64,000 bases of DNA from Artocarpus heterophyllus (taxonomy: Eukaryota; Streptophyta; Magnoliopsida; Rosales; Moraceae), in the NCBI GenBank assembly GCA_025403435.1, contig CM046354.1, positions 21,609,467-21,673,466 on the forward strand, written 5' to 3'. This document shows positions 1 to 11,807 of this stretch, piece by piece; within the stretch, counting starts at the first letter, position 1; each line of letters starts with the position of its first letter. The notes beneath the pieces are model-generated. The model did not search any database, was not told the DNA's origin, and saw nothing but the letters and a program-made list of their open reading frames with translations. A program made the position numbers and the translations under genes.

Positions 1-572
1 TCAAGCATTCATTACACGCACATTCTCTTGAGCTAAACTTGTTTCATATTCACCTTGAGAATTACTCACACCTCCAAACACGTACCACAGCTATATTTTT
101 ATCTCTTTTGTTTTCGAGTGTATATTTCGTGAGTGTACCAAAATTACAGCCACATTATTTACATTGTTGGGTTTCCAAAGCCTTGTAAATTTAGGGAATT
201 CTTGGTTAGACAATCTCCGAGAAAATTGTCACTTTGTAAGAAGGTGAGGTGAGCCTCGAGTTGAGCAAGTCACCAAATGTATAAAGGAGTGATCGTGCTG
301 AAAAGATAGTCTGATAGTGCAAGAGGTCAAGCAAAGGAGTTTAGCTTGGCGACAGTAGACGTAGGCATATTTACTGAACTACTACAAATAGCGTTTGCAA
401 TTCTTCTCCTTACTCTTTATTTAATCGCTGCTTAATTGTTGCTTGGTTGTTCTCATATTATCTTGTTTACATATTTTCCTCTTAAGCATTTTACTTTGAA
501 AATTTCCAATAATTGAAAAATTTTTTGAAAACCCAATTCACCCCCTATTGGGTAGTTATTCTTGGGATAACA
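1..572 (+). repeat. 5' LTR (3' part) of SIRE-type Copia element A1
   Basis: This is the downstream part of a 5' LTR; its start lies before the window. It ends ...GGGATAACA at 572, directly before a tRNA-Met-type primer site. The same sequence appears reverse-complemented at 51459-52030, roughly 90% alike by eye, which is the 3' LTR of the same element after the inversion described in the findings. The comparison shows that the full LTR begins TGTTGGCTCC and is about 1.56 kb. LTRs supply promoter and polyadenylation functions, but no functional site can be proven here. Confidence 0.85.
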
Positions 573-573
573 A

Positions 574-589
574 TTAGTATCAGAGCCGG
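574..589 (+). other. Primer binding site of element A1
   Basis: The stretch TTAGTATCAGAGCCGG lies two bases after the LTR end. It matches the common plant primer site TGGTATCAGAGC (3' end of initiator Met-tRNA) with one change. This is where minus-strand reverse transcription would start. Confidence 0.8.
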
Positions 590-625
590 AAGCTCGTTTT
601 AATTTTTCAAAAAGATTTTACAATC

Positions 626-2240
626 TTGAGCGTGGCTACCCAAGGAGTAGAAGGTCAATCCACAAATAGACCTCCGTTTTTCAATGGCATCAACTATAAT
701 TATTGGAAAACTAGAATGTCCATTTATCTACAATCGGTTGATTTTGATCTTTGGGATGTTGTTGAAAATGGTCCTTTTCGACCTATGAAAGAGGTAGAAA
801 AAGGTCTAGTCCCTAAAGAACGTAAAAAGTGTACCGATGAGGATAGAAGGAAATTTCTTTCAATGCTAAAGCAGTAAATACTTTATATTGTGCTCTTGAT
901 AGAAATGAGTTCAATAGAATCACATCTTGCACCACAGCATAAGAAATTTGGCTCACTCTTGAAGTGGTTCATGAAGGAACAAACCAAGTCAAGGAGACTA
1001 AAATTAATTTTCTTCTTCAAGATTATGAAATGTTTAAAATGAAGGATCATGAATCTATTACCGATATGTATACTTGTTTTACCGATATCATTAATGGTTT
1101 GAAATCTATTGGTAGGAACTTCACTAAAAGCAAATTGGTGAGAAAACTAGTGCGATCACTACCACCTTCTTGGCATGTGAAGAGGACAACACTAGAAGAA
1201 GCCAAGGACCTATCAACGTTGCCAATTGAAGAATTGATTGGATCACTCATGACACATGAGATCACAAGGAAACAAAATCAACGAGAAGAAGAAGACGACA
1301 AAAGAAAGAAAGGGATGGCACTAAAAGCCTCTTTCACCGATGATGAAGAAGAAGAAGAAGAAGAGGAAGATAGCCTCAATTCAAAGGACCTTGAAGAATT
1401 GGCAATGATTGCTAAAAGATGCAAAAAAGTTCCATCGTAAGATCAATCGTGGAAAAGGTATGAAAAAGAAGAATGATCGAGGTGAGAAATCTAAAGATGA
1501 TATTATTTTTTTTTATTGTAAGAATACTGGTCATATAAGACTGGAGTGTCCTTTAAGAAAGAAAGTAGGTAAAAAGGAGTCAAAGAAGGCACTACAAGTT
1601 ACATGGGATGAACTAGAATCCGAGGAGTCCGACTATGACAGACCAAGAGAAGTCGCCAACATGTGTTTCATGGTGGTAGATGACGACAAAGAGGTAAGCA
1701 GTTCTTACTCATCCGATAGCGATAATGAAGTAGATATCGAAGAATTGAAAATTGCTTTCAACGATTTGCATGAAGATTATGAAAAATTAGTTCTGAAAAA
1801 CTCCTCTTTCAAAAAGAAAATTTCTATGCTCTTAGAAAAGATAGAGAGTTTGAAAGTTGAGAAAAACATGCATGATTCCTTGATAATTGAAAATGCATCT
1901 TTAAAGGAAAAAGGTTGATGATTTGAAAAAGACGGTTTTGAATTTCACAAATGGAAAGAAAATTTTGAACTAATGCTTGGAGAACAAAGATGCGTTTTTA
2001 ATAAAGGTGGTTTAGGATATAAACCACATATTGATCAAAAGTATTTTAAAAATTACTTTGTCAAAGCATCAACAAGTTCAAAATATGTGTGTACATATTG
2101 CAACAAAGATGGACACACATCCTTTTCATGTCCAATTAAGAAAAATGCCTATTTTGGAATCAAATACAAGTGGGTTCCAAAAGGCAAAAGAACTAACAAT
2201 GATGGACCCAAGGTCATGTGGATACCGAAAATCAAAACTT
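626..2240 (+). pseudogene. gag of SIRE-type Copia A1 (broken)
   Basis: Gag is the capsid/nucleocapsid protein that packages element RNA. The reading starts with a TTG at 626 where an ATG would be expected, followed by the Copia gag opening (PPFFNGINYNYWKTRM) and the UBN2-type region with motif LPPSWHVKRTTLEEAKDL near 1160-1210. Frame is lost near 855, a stop follows near 940, and frame changes again near 1425 and 1915. The first zinc knuckle (about 1515-1550) has lost its first Cys (FFYCKNTGHIRLEC); the second, CTYCNKDGHTSFSC near 2090-2130, is intact. A Glu-rich run (about 1345-1370) and a coiled-coil-like stretch (1740-1915) lie between. Non-functional. Confidence 0.88.
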
Positions 2241-2366
2241 GAATCTTTATTGTAGGTACCAAACAAGGAGAAAGCAAGATGGTTCCTAGATAGCAGTTGC
2301 TCAAAACATATGAAGGGGAACTTATCACTATTCTCCAACTTTGTTAAGAAGAAAGGTGGAAGTGTT
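2241..2366 (+). pseudogene. Protease region of A1, N-terminal piece
   Basis: The translation KARWFLDSSCSKHM around 2270-2310 corresponds to the Copia aspartic protease active site (usually W-x-L-D-S-G-x-S/T-x-H). The catalytic D is kept, but the following G is S, so the site is damaged. The region is cut at 2366 by the family-B solo LTR and resumes at 4396 after the 5-bp target duplication GTGTT. Confidence 0.8.
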
Positions 2367-4395
2367 TGTTGGAAAAATAGTACGCAGTGAAATTTTAAAA
2401 TTTTATATCAGAGTATTTTCTAAAACAAAAGTTTGACATGCTATATGCATAAACTAACCGGATCTTACTAACCTTTGAATCCCGAAGAACTCCCGCAATC
2501 CGTGAAAAGAAGTAACATTCCAAAAGAGCCTCAACTAATTGATCTTCTTTGCTATTCTCTATCCACGATCGGAGTGAGTATGGGCTCACACGTACAGCTC
2601 TTCCTCCAGGTGACTCTCCTTCCAACCAATTAAGAGAACCCAAAGCTAGTGTCTGTGATTTGTGAACAAGAGCTCTCAGGGAGTTTTCATATTCTCACCA
2701 GTAGAGTATCACTCTTAATTTCTCAATTGATCTAAATAACCTATGAGACTCACTCCTTATTTATAGAGGTTTGGTCTAGGGTCAATCCTTATCAGATAAG
2801 TCTCAAAAATTCAAATCAGAATCAAATTCAGATCAATATCTGATGAAATTCGCGTGAAAATGCATGATTTTTTTATCGCACATAGGCAGGCTGATCTACC
2901 TAATTGGTAGGCCGAACTTGTCCCATCGGCAACCCAAACTTGAGGATCGGCATGCTAAACTGTTGAAAAAAAATCTCAGCGAATCTTTTATTTTCCACCT
3001 GAGATTCTGTTGGATAAAATCTCAATTTTAATTTAAATAACCTAATAGAGAAGTTATCTAATTAAAACAACTTTATCTAGATAATCTCTAGGAAAAAAAA
3101 TAAATTCCTAATAATTCTACAAGTTTATCTTGATCTAATTTATTCAAAAATTAAATCAACTAATAAACAGACAAGAACTATCCGATCCCAATAATTCAAC
3201 AAGTTTATCTTGAATCAATTGTATCACAAAATTAATTCAATCGATAAACAGACATGAATTATTTGATTCTTCTGAATTTTAGCTAATCAAATAAATCTGA
3301 CATAAGTCACCAATTATTGAAAAAGCATGCCGTATCGTTACAGGATATTGTGAGCTAGCAAAGGGGACCAAATGGGCCTATATAGTTTAAGCTCCTGATA
3401 ATTATGAACCCAATATCCTAGATATATATTTCATAATTATCAACTCCAACGCTACTCCACTAAAAGCTTGGAGTTGCACTCTCAAACTTTATAGAATTAC
3501 GAAACCCGTATAGCTAAGTTTCCATGACATATCATAGTGTATCGTATCCCCATAGGATTATCCATAATTGGCTTAAGGACAAGTTCTGTCTTACGTTCCC
3601 GATTATTTTTATCTTACATTCCATTATCTCACCATTGAAAAACTTACTATCCAAAGACGGTATACCATTCGGTTACACCTATGTATCCAAGTGGATGAGC
3701 GCTCTAGTTTTCCAATTACAGGATAACGCATATACGAGGATATCACTACTCCAAAAGAGGAGCTATGGATTCCATATCTATGAATAACAGGTCTACACTA
3801 CCAAGAGTCATGCCTCCAACATACCGGCATGCAAACCACTATTAAAATGTGGGTGTCACCCTTTGGTGCATCAAAAGACACAAGTCAAGACAACAGGGCC
3901 ACTATTCATCTCAGGATTAAGATACAATACAAATAATTGTCTAAAGTGAATCGATTTACCAATACAGAATTATTAATCCAAATCAATTCACTTTATGTCC
4001 TGATCCAATGCATCGTCACCGATGACAATGTGCCAATGTTTCTATTCATGGAGTCCACCTCCGATGGTCAAGAGAAACCATCTCCCAATAGGGATATAGA
4101 CAATATAGTAATCTTTACATGAATAAAGCGCCCAACTTTATTCCCTCAATTATGGATCTTATGATTTAGACCATCACCTTAAGAATCGTGTCTTTCATAT
4201 AATCTGTCCATTATATGCCTAATTCTTAAAGGTTTAGACTGACAGTCTTAGACTATTGTTTGCTTAACATACATTCAACAAATATAAACGTAAAGAGGAC
4301 AAGATTTAGTATATTAATAATGAATAAATTCTTTATTGATAAAAAGTCTCTAAAAACATATTACATTTTACTCCTTAGGGCATACATGTCTAACA
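2367..4395 (-). mobile_element. Solo LTR of Copia family B (reversed), copy 1
   Basis: On the minus strand the segment starts TGTTAGACATGTATGCCC and ends ...TTTTTCCAACA, and matches the two LTRs of the complete family-B element at 20561-22533 and 35528-37541. It is flanked by perfect 5-bp repeats GTGTT (2362-2366 and 4396-4400) with no internal region, so it is a solo LTR left after recombination between two LTRs. Length is 2029 bp. It interrupts the protease of A1. Short frames within it have no protein similarity that I recognise. Confidence 0.93.
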
Positions 4396-5778
4396 GTGTT
4401 AACTTTGGAGACAATGGAAAAGGAAGAATCCTTGGTATAGGTGATAACGGTAACAATTCCTCTACCTTAATTGAAAATGTATAGTTGGTTGATAATTTGA
4501 AACATAATTTGCTTAGCATTAGTCAATTGTGTAATAAAGGGTATAAGATCATCTTTGAGTCTTCTAGATGTTTGATTGAGAATGTTTGCAATGGTGAAGT
4601 GGTGTTCATAGGTGACCGTCACAATAATGTTTATACAATTGATATTGAAAAGTATTCAAACCAAAACCAATATTTTTCTGCTTTAAATGACGAATCTTGG
4701 CTATGGCATAGAAGACTTGGTCATGCAAGCATGCATTTGATTTCAAAAATTTCCAAAAATGATATTGTTAGAGGCTTACCAAAACTAAGCTTTGAAAAAG
4801 ACAAAGTGTGTGATGCATGCCAATTTGGAAAGCAAGTCAAAATTTCTATTAAATCCATTTCCAAATTTGCCACCACTAGACCTTTGCAACTTTTGCACAT
4901 TGATCTTTTTGGTCCTTCTAGGACCACAAGTCTAGGTGGTAAAAGATATACTTTTATTATAGTTGATGATTTTTCAAGATTTACATGGGTCTTGTTCTTA
5001 ACAAACAAAGATGACGCTTTACAAATGCTTTCTTATTTTTGCAAAAAAGTTCAAAATGAACAAGGCTACATGATCACCTCCATTAGAAGTGATCATGGAG
5101 GCGAGTTCGATAGTGATGCTGTTGAGTTGTTTTGCAATGAAAAAGGCTATGAACATATTTTTTCGGCACCTAGAACACCACAACAAAATGGAGTTGTTGA
5201 AAGGAAAAATAGAGTTTTGCAAGAAATGACTAGGACTATGCTTAACGAAAATGGTTTACCAAAATATTTTTTGGCTAAGGCCGTTAATACCTCTTGCTAT
5301 GTGATTAATAGAGTTCTTATTAGACTAAAAATTAACAAAACTCCATATGAGCTTTGCCGTTAATACCTCTTGCTATGTGATTAATATTGGTTATTTCAAG
5401 GTTTTTGGTTGCAAATGCTTTATTTTAAACACCAAAGACAATTTGGGAAAATTTGATTCAAAATCCGATGTTGGTATCTTTCTTGCTTATTCTACATCTA
5501 GCAAAGCTTATAGAGTTTTTAACAAAAGAACTCTTGTAGTTGAAGAATCCATGCATGTTGTTTTTTATGAGACTAATGCTTCTATGGAAAGAATAAAAGA
5601 TGATGATGATCTAGGTTTGGAGAATCAAATGAAGAAGCTAGAGATCAAAAACAATGCAAAGGATGCAAAGGAAGACTCCATTCAAGCTTCACCAAAGATT
5701 GAGGAACAACTAGAAGAAACACCAAAAGAAGAAGGTACTTCACAAGCACTACCAAAGGATTGGAGGTATCACCCTTAA
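4396..5778 (+). pseudogene. pol of A1: protease end, GAG-pre-integrase and integrase
   Basis: After the solo LTR the frame resumes with the protease end (LIENV, then an in-frame TAG near 4483). From 4485 comes an open stretch of 292 residues: GAG-pre-integrase domain with the zinc-binding type motif HRRLGHAS and CDACQFGKQ, then the integrase core with the D-D-E set (LLHIDLFGP, SDHGGEF, PQQNGVVERKNR). Integrase inserts element cDNA into the genome. The frame is destroyed at about 5357 by a 30-bp copied insertion and continues in another frame (5347-5778, NIGYFKVFGCKCFIL) to the linker before reverse transcriptase. Confidence 0.9.
5281..5386 (+). repeat. 30-bp exact local duplication in A1 integrase
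   Basis: The 30 bases at 5281-5310 (beginning CCGTTAATACCTCTTGC) recur exactly at 5357-5386. The second copy replaces the expected codons for the integrase motif PYELWKDRK, as comparison with the sister element at 57080-57120 shows. It causes the frame loss. Confidence 0.9.
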
Positions 5779-7431
5779 CACTCTCAAACCGACATTATTG
5801 CTCATGATAGTCCAACTCATGGGGTGAGAACTAGAGCATCTTTTAAAAATATTTGCAACAATTTAGTTTTTCTTTCTTAAATTGAACCAAAAAGTTTTAA
5901 AGAAGCCAAAAATGATTAGTTTTGGATTTTGGCAATGCAAGAAGAGCTAAATCAATTTGAAAGAAATGATGTTTGGGAACTTGTTCCTAAACCTAGTTTT
6001 CAATCCAGGATTGGGACTAAATGGGTATTTAGAAATAAAAAGGATGAGCAAGGTAATGTTGTGAGAAACAAGGCTAGACTAGTGGCCCAATGTTTCAATC
6101 AACAAGAAGGTATTGATTTTGAAGAAACTTTTGCACCGGTTGCTCATCTAGAATCCATTAGAATGTTACTTGCTTTTGCATGCTGCAAGGGTTTTACTCT
6201 TTATCAAATGGATGTCAAAAGTGCATTCTTAAATGGATACATTTTAGAAGAAGTTTACGTAGCACAACAACCCGGTTTTCAAAATCATAAGTATCCGGAT
6301 CTTGTCTTCAAATTAAAGAAAGCTTTGTATGGTCTAAAGCAAGCTCCTAGAGCTTGGTATGAAATACTAAGTAAATTTTTGATTAAAAACAGTTTTTGTG
6401 TTGGAAAAGCGGATACTACTCTCTTTATCAAAAACAAGGGTGATGACCTAGTTATTGTTCAAATTTATGTTGATGATATTATTTTTGGTGCTACTAACCA
6501 TACTCTATGTGAAGAATTTTCTAAGTGTATGCACGGTGAATTTGAGATGAGCATGAGGGGAGAATTAAACTTCTTCCTTGGACTTGAAATCAAGCAAACA
6601 AAGGAAGGAATTTTCATAAATCAAGCCAAATATGTGAAGGATCAACTCAAACGATTCGAAATGGATGATCTTAAGCCAATGCCAACTGCTATGAGCTCTT
6701 CAATCAAGCTTGACAAAGATGTAGATGTCAAGACTGTGGATATCACAAAATATAGAAGTATGATTGGATCTTTGCTATACTTGACTGCTAGTGGACCCGA
6801 CATTATGTTTAGTGTAGGGGTTTATGCAAGATTTCAATCGAATCCTAAGAAATCTCATTTTAGTGTCATTAAACAAATTTTTAGATATTTGAGTGGTACT
6901 AAGAACCTAGGATTGTGGTATCCCAAAGGCACACATATAGACTTGCTAAGTTATTCTGATGCCGATTGGGCCGGTTGCACAATTGATAGGAAAAGCACAA
7001 GTGGAACATGTCACTTTCTAGGATTTGCATTAGTCTCATGGTTTAGCAAGAAACAAGCCACGATGGCACTTTCTACCGTGAAAGCAGAATACATATCGGC
7101 GGCTAGTTGTTGTGCACAAATCCTTTGGATGAAGCAAACTCTAAAGGATTTAGGTCTAAGCTATGATCATGCTTCAATTTTATGTGACAATACCAGTGCA
7201 ATCAATTTGTCTAAGAATCTGGTTCTACATTCACGCACAAAGCATATAGAGATTAGACATCACTTTTTGCATGATCATGTTCAAAGAGGGGATATCACTT
7301 TGGAATTCATCAGCACAAATGATCAACTAGCAGACATTTTCACCAAACCTCTTGCACTAGAACGTTTTTCACATCTTAGAAGAGGACTTGGAATGATTGA
7401 TCCTTTAGAATTGCATTTGCTTGATCATTGA
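5779..7431 (+). pseudogene. pol of A1: reverse transcriptase and RNase H
   Basis: The reading runs from the linker (stops near 5878 and 5913) into a 500-residue open frame at 5929-7431. It shows all landmarks of a SIRE/Maximus-type Copia polymerase: ERNDVWELVPKP, KARLVAQ, ETFAPVAHLESIRMLLAFA, YQMDVKSAFLNGY, LKKALYGLKQAPRAWY, the catalytic YVDD (6466-6477), and RNase H with YSDADWAGC, KAEYISAASCCAQ and LCDNTSAINLSKN. It ends at GMIDPLELHLLDH. This is the best-preserved retrotransposon frame in the window. Without an intact gag, protease and integrase it cannot act alone, although the RT/RNase H domains themselves look complete. Confidence 0.93.
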
Positions 7432-7996
7432 TGTACTTAATACTTATCTTGATGAACTCAATGGTTGATTTAGTGTTTTGTTGTGTTCTTATGTTTAATT
7501 TATGTTTAGACATGTTTATGCAATGTTTTGAAATGTGTTTGTGTTTTTAAATTAGGCAAAACAATGTTTTTCTGTATTTTTCTGGTGGTTGCTTGACTAC
7601 AACAATCGGCCTGCCGACCATTCAGGATTGGTCTGTCGATTCTAATAAATTTGGCCTACCGATTGTTTTCATCGACCTATCCGAAATGGAAGAGTTTGGC
7701 CTGTCGAACTTTAAGTTCGGCCTACCGATCTGTCAGGATATATATACCTCCAAACTTGAGCAAACCCTATTCCCTTCAGTTTTTCTTGCTCTCCAATGCC
7801 GTCTCTTTCTCCCTCAAGTGCGAAAATCATTACTCACTCCACCACTCTTCAATTTTCTTGCAATTTTGCATCGATTTTGTGTGTTTCAATCTTTTTCCCT
7901 CACTTTTTTTTTCTGCACTTCCCTTGAGTTCTCCACTTTCTCTCTCAAAACAGCATTTTTCTACTTGATTTTGGGTTCTATCTCCTGCATTCACCA
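7432..7996 (+). other. A1 spacer between pol and third ORF, with TCGGCCTGCCGA cluster
   Basis: The stretch is non-coding. At 7600-7740 it carries several imperfect copies of a near-palindromic motif, the clearest being TCGGCCTGCCGA at 7606-7617. A pyrimidine-rich leader (7740-7990) precedes the ATG of the third ORF. Element A2 has the same arrangement at 59340-59748. Confidence 0.6.
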
Positions 7997-8272
7997 ATGG
8001 CTTCAAGCTCTCGTCCTTTCAAGCGCACTAAATCCATCACTCACAAGGAAACCAACAAAGAGGTAACTTTGGAGGAATTTTCAAACGAAAGATATGTTAA
8101 ATTTTTCTCTACTAGGAAAATTATTGATGGGAAGTTTATTTGTTTTGATGATTTTGCTAGCTTTGGTATAAAACTTCTTTTTGATAGGCTTAAATGGAAA
8201 AATATTATGCTTATGAAGGAAAATACATATCCTAGGCTTGTCAAAGGGTTTTATGCCAACCTTAGAGTTGAT
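7997..8272 (+). pseudogene. Third ORF of SIRE element A1, N-terminal half (plant transposon protein, PF20167-like)
   Basis: The frame begins ATG at 7997 with a Ser/Arg/Lys-rich start (MASSSRPFKRTKS) and continues through LEEFSNERYVKFF and YPRLVKGFYANL. At about 8272 the similarity to the sister ORF at 59749 stops and minus-strand pol sequence of another SIRE copy begins. The missing C-terminal half is at 56414-55631 on the minus strand. From memory, the C-terminal part (motif LTRTIIGEILDMPLEGEDIHGVKTW) resembles the Pfam family called putative plant transposon protein (PF20167). Function is unknown. The position after pol is where SIRE-lineage elements carry env-like ORFs, but no signal peptide or membrane segment is visible here. 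Confidence 0.65.
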
Positions 8273-8280
8273 TTGAACTT
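8265..8280. other. Left breakpoint of a ~48-kb inversion
   Basis: Plus-strand third-ORF sequence of A1 ends at about 8272 and minus-strand pre-integrase sequence of A2 (VEKSSNQ) begins. The reciprocal junction is at about 56414. The stretch GATTTGAA at the joint could belong to either side, so the exact base cannot be fixed. Confidence 0.7.
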
Positions 8281-10100
8281 TTTTCAACATCAATTGTGTA
8301 AATATTGTCATGTCGGTCACCAATAAACACAACTTTACCATTACAAACATTTTCAATCAAACATCTAGAAGACTCAAATCTCACCTTATAACCTTATCAC
8401 AAAGTTGACTAATACTAAGTAAATTATGCTTCAAATTATCAACAAGAAAAACATTTTCAATTAAAGGAGAGAAATTGTTGCCAATATCACCTACACTAAG
8501 AATTCTTTCTTTTACATTATCTCGAAAGGTGACATATCCACCTTTCTTCTTAGTGAAGTTTGAGAATAGTGATAAGTCTCTCGTTATATGTTTTGAATAT
8601 CCACTATCTAGGAACCATTTGGCCTTTTCCTTCTTTTGTACCTACAAAAGAAATTTAGTTTTTTATTTTTGGTGCCCATATAGCTTTTGGTCCTCCGTTG
8701 TTAGTTTTTGATCCTTTTGGAACCCATTTTTCCTTGATTCCAAAGTAGACACTTTTCTTGATTGGACAATAAAATGAAGTTTGTCAATCTTGATTACAAT
8801 AGGTGCATACATATTTTGGATTGTAGTTATTGGTTGACGCTTTAAGCAAAATAATTTTTGAAATACTTTTGATCAATATGCAGTTTATATCCTAAACCAC
8901 CCTTATTGAATGCATACCTTTGTTCACCAAGTATCAATTCGAAATTCTTTTTATCCTTGGCAAATTTTAATACCATTTTTGTTAAGTCATTAACCTTTTC
9001 TTTTAATGAAGTCTTTTCAACAAGCAAAGCATCATATTTTGATTTCTCAATTTTCAAACTATCTATCTCTTCTAGAAGTGTAGATATTTTCTTTTTAAGC
9101 ATGGAATTCTTAAGATCTAGTTTCTCATAATCAGCATGCAATTCATCAAAGGCTCTAGATAATTCCTTAAAATCAATATTATCATTTTCATCATCAGGAA
9201 GAGTATGAAGTACTTACCTCGTCATCGTTGTCCATAGCCATAAAGCACATATTGGCGACTTCCTTTGGTCTATCATCATCTAAGTCGTCAAATTCAAGCT
9301 CATCCCAAGTAGCATTGAAGTGCCTTCTTCATCTCTTTCTTCCTTGTTTTCTTTCTAAATGGACAATCTGGTCTAATATGACCGGGTTTCTTACAATCAA
9401 AACAAATAATTTCATCTTTCTTAGGTTTCTCATCTTGATCCTCATTTCTTCTTGTACCTTTTTGTCGAATTAATTTTTGGTAGAACTTCTTGTATTTCTT
9501 TGCTAGCATTGCCATTTCTTCAAAGTCCTTCAGATTGATCCCATCATCATTGTCTTCTTCATCATTGTCATAGTCGGGAATCAAGGCTTTTAAAGCAATC
9601 CCATTTTTCTTCTTATCTTCACCCTCAATTTGATTTTGTTTTTGGGTAATTTCATGAGTCATGAGAGAACCAATTAATTCTTCCATTGATAGGGTTGAAA
9701 GATCCTTAGCTTCCTTCAAGGTTGTTCTCTTCACATGCCATGAGCTTGGTAGTGATCTAACGAGTTTCCTAACTAACTCAGTTTGAGTAAATGTCCTAAC
9801 AAGAGAATTTAAATTGTTAACAATATCGGTAAATCTAGTGTACCTTTCACTCACAGATTCATGATCTTTCATTTTGAACATTTCATAATCATGAAGGAGA
9901 TAATTAATTTTTGTCTTCTTAACCTGATTAGTGCCTTAGTGTATAATTTGCAATGTGCGCTATATTTCTGGTGCGGTTGTGCAAGATGTGATCCTATTAA
10001 ATTCGTTTCTATCTAAGGAACAATATAACGTGTTTATGGCTTTAGCATTTAATGAAAATTTCTTCTTATCATCATCACTATATTCTTTGGGCCTTGTATG
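8273..10100 (-). pseudogene. gag-protease-pre-integrase of SIRE element A2, 5' part
   Basis: Reading right to left on the minus strand: gag from about 10100 (KFSLNAKAINTLYCSLDRNEF), an open frame 9881-9300 with LPSSWHVKRTTLKEAKDL and an intact CX2CX4HX4C zinc knuckle (CFDCKKPGHIRPDC), then a coiled-coil stretch (9141-8842), a degraded second knuckle near 8790, a protease site near 8620 (WFLDSGYSKHI, DSG intact), and the start of the pre-integrase region ending VEKSSNQ at 8273. Frameshifts lie near 9300 and 9150. The rest of pol resumes on the plus strand at 56415, consistent with an inversion. Closely related to, but distinct from, A1. Confidence 0.85.
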
Positions 10101-10507
10101 CATTGTTTAGGTGCCTTGTATGTATTTTCGAACACATTTCAAATAATAAAACAATTCGAAGACTTTGAAAACACATATGCAAAGATTGAAAATATTTATG
10201 AATGTAAATGTATGTGTGTGAGTTTGAGCTTGCATTGACTAAACATAATTTAAAAAATTGCTCACTTACATTAAGACTTATGACAAATAGAATCTTGCAA
10301 TCTTCAAGTCTTTGGGAGTCCATTTCTCATTTTGTCCATATCTTGAAACTTGTTGAACGTTCTTCACTTGATTTTGCTTGAACTTAAACTTTGTAACACT
10401 CGAGAATTTCATTAGCTAAAAATGCATATTTGTACATATAAACAAAAATTGTATTTGTTATCATCAAAATAAGTTTAAAAATATTTTATGAAACCTTAGA
10501 GCCAACA
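10101..10507 (-). repeat. 5' LTR fragment of SIRE element A2
   Basis: On the minus strand this begins TGTTGGCTCTAAGGTTTC at 10507 and follows the first ~400 bp of the A1 LTR (compare 55044 leftwards). It then jumps into gag, so the rest of the LTR, the primer site and the gag start are deleted. The decamer GCCTTGTATG occurs on both sides of the joint (10091-10100 and 10113-10122), pointing to a microhomology-mediated deletion. Confidence 0.8.
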
Positions 10508-11147
10508 AGTTTTTTATATAAATCAAAGAGTGCAAGTATATATTTGCAATTGACAATTTACTAAAAACAAAGAATCTATTTGATTTTTTCTTTTTTAATC
10601 AAATCTATTAGAAATTTAGAACTTCTTTATAAAAAAAATATTTATAAAATATAAAATATATTAGTAAAATTAGTTTTAAATTGTATATTTTAATTGTGCT
10701 TATATTTGGACCTCAATTAGTGCTTTTAACGTGCTCGTGCTCGTGCCTTATCATGTCGTGCCTTAACATGCTTCGTGCCTAAAAGTTGCACCAAGCCCAG
10801 TCCATTTAATAAGCAGATGGGCTAGACCCATTTAATAATCATGTCATGTTGTGCCATGCCATGTCTGTTTTATAATATGCTGTGCTCGTGTTGGCCCATT
10901 AGACCTAACCCGTTTTGACATCTCTACGTTTGATGTTAAAGAAAAAACTGATTAGACACTAAAATATTTCACTTTTAAATATAATCATTTTTAATGTAAT
11001 GCTTCAATAAAACCAAAATTGACTATACTATTATGTAAACTCTAAATTTTAAAAGAGTAATAATTCTGTTACAAGCTTAGTTCATTCAAAAGAAAAGAAA
11101 AAAAACTAATAGATTAAATGAAAGTAAAAAAGAGAGACAAATTTTAA
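10508..11147. other. AT-rich spacer with a possible hAT-type terminus
   Basis: There is no coding capacity. At 10720-10926 a stretch rich in GTGC repeats and GGGCT/GGCCC words ends TTTTGACATCTCTA (10913-10926). Read from the other side (TAGAGATGTCAAAACGGG) this resembles ends of plant hAT-type elements. No second end was found, so the call is tentative. The 9 bases 11139-11147 are the left target duplication of the MITE that follows. Confidence 0.35.
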
Positions 11148-11798
11148 GGGTTAATTATATAACAATACCTGATAGTTTTTATTATTTCTCAATTTGTCTC
11201 TTATTTTAAAAATTATAAAGGTATCATTTGAATTTGAAAAACTTGTTTTAATTTTATCCTGCGCAGACTTTTTCGATTGAAAAAAGCATAGAGATAAGAT
11301 AAAAATATGCTTAATTGAACCTAATTTGTTTATGAAATCTATGATTTTTCTTGAGAAAAAATTTTGTATAATATTTTAAAATTTAAGAGATCATAAAACT
11401 TAAGATCATTTTTTTTTTGAAATTTGATGTTTTGTTTTAGGATTTTTTTTTTATATATAAACTATTTTTCATAATTATTTAATACTAGTTATGTGAGGCC
11501 GTTTGGTATTGTTTTCAAAATAGGCAAAAATGTTTTTTTTTTTGAAAAAAGAAAATTTTTGGGGAATTATCTGAGAGTCTTTTTAAAATTTTTGCCTCGA
11601 AAAACGTACGAAAACATTTTCAAAAATTCTGAGAAAAAAAAACAAATGGGGTCGTTGTTTTGCCTAATTTTATCTATTTATATGAATGAAATTAAAATAA
11701 GTTTTTAAAATTGAAAGGATACCTTTATAGTTTCTAAGAATAGAGAAAAAAATTGAGGAATAGTTAAAACTAAGAGACACAATTATGTAATTAACCCC
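11148..11798. mobile_element. MULE-like MITE with long terminal inverted repeats
   Basis: The left end GGGTTAATTATATAACAA and the right end (read inward) GGGGTTAATTACATAATTG are inverted repeats. Similarity continues for roughly 120 bp inward (both contain TCTCAATTT/CTCAATTTTT and ACTATAAAGGTATC-type words). Flanks AAATTTTAA (11139-11147) and AAAGTTTAA (11799-11807) form a 9-bp target duplication with one mismatch, the size made by Mutator-like transposases. The element is 651 bp, AT-rich and encodes no protein. Frames inside it are poly-Lys/Phe low complexity. Confidence 0.65.
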
Positions 11799-11807
11799 AA
11801 AGTTTAA

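Noticed and set aside
1..10507. Endogenous pararetrovirus (caulimovirid) as source of the RT sequences
   Set aside because: Gene order is gag-protease-integrase-RT-RNase H with LTRs, polypurine tracts and 5-bp target duplications: Copia retrotransposons. No movement protein or viral coat domain is seen.
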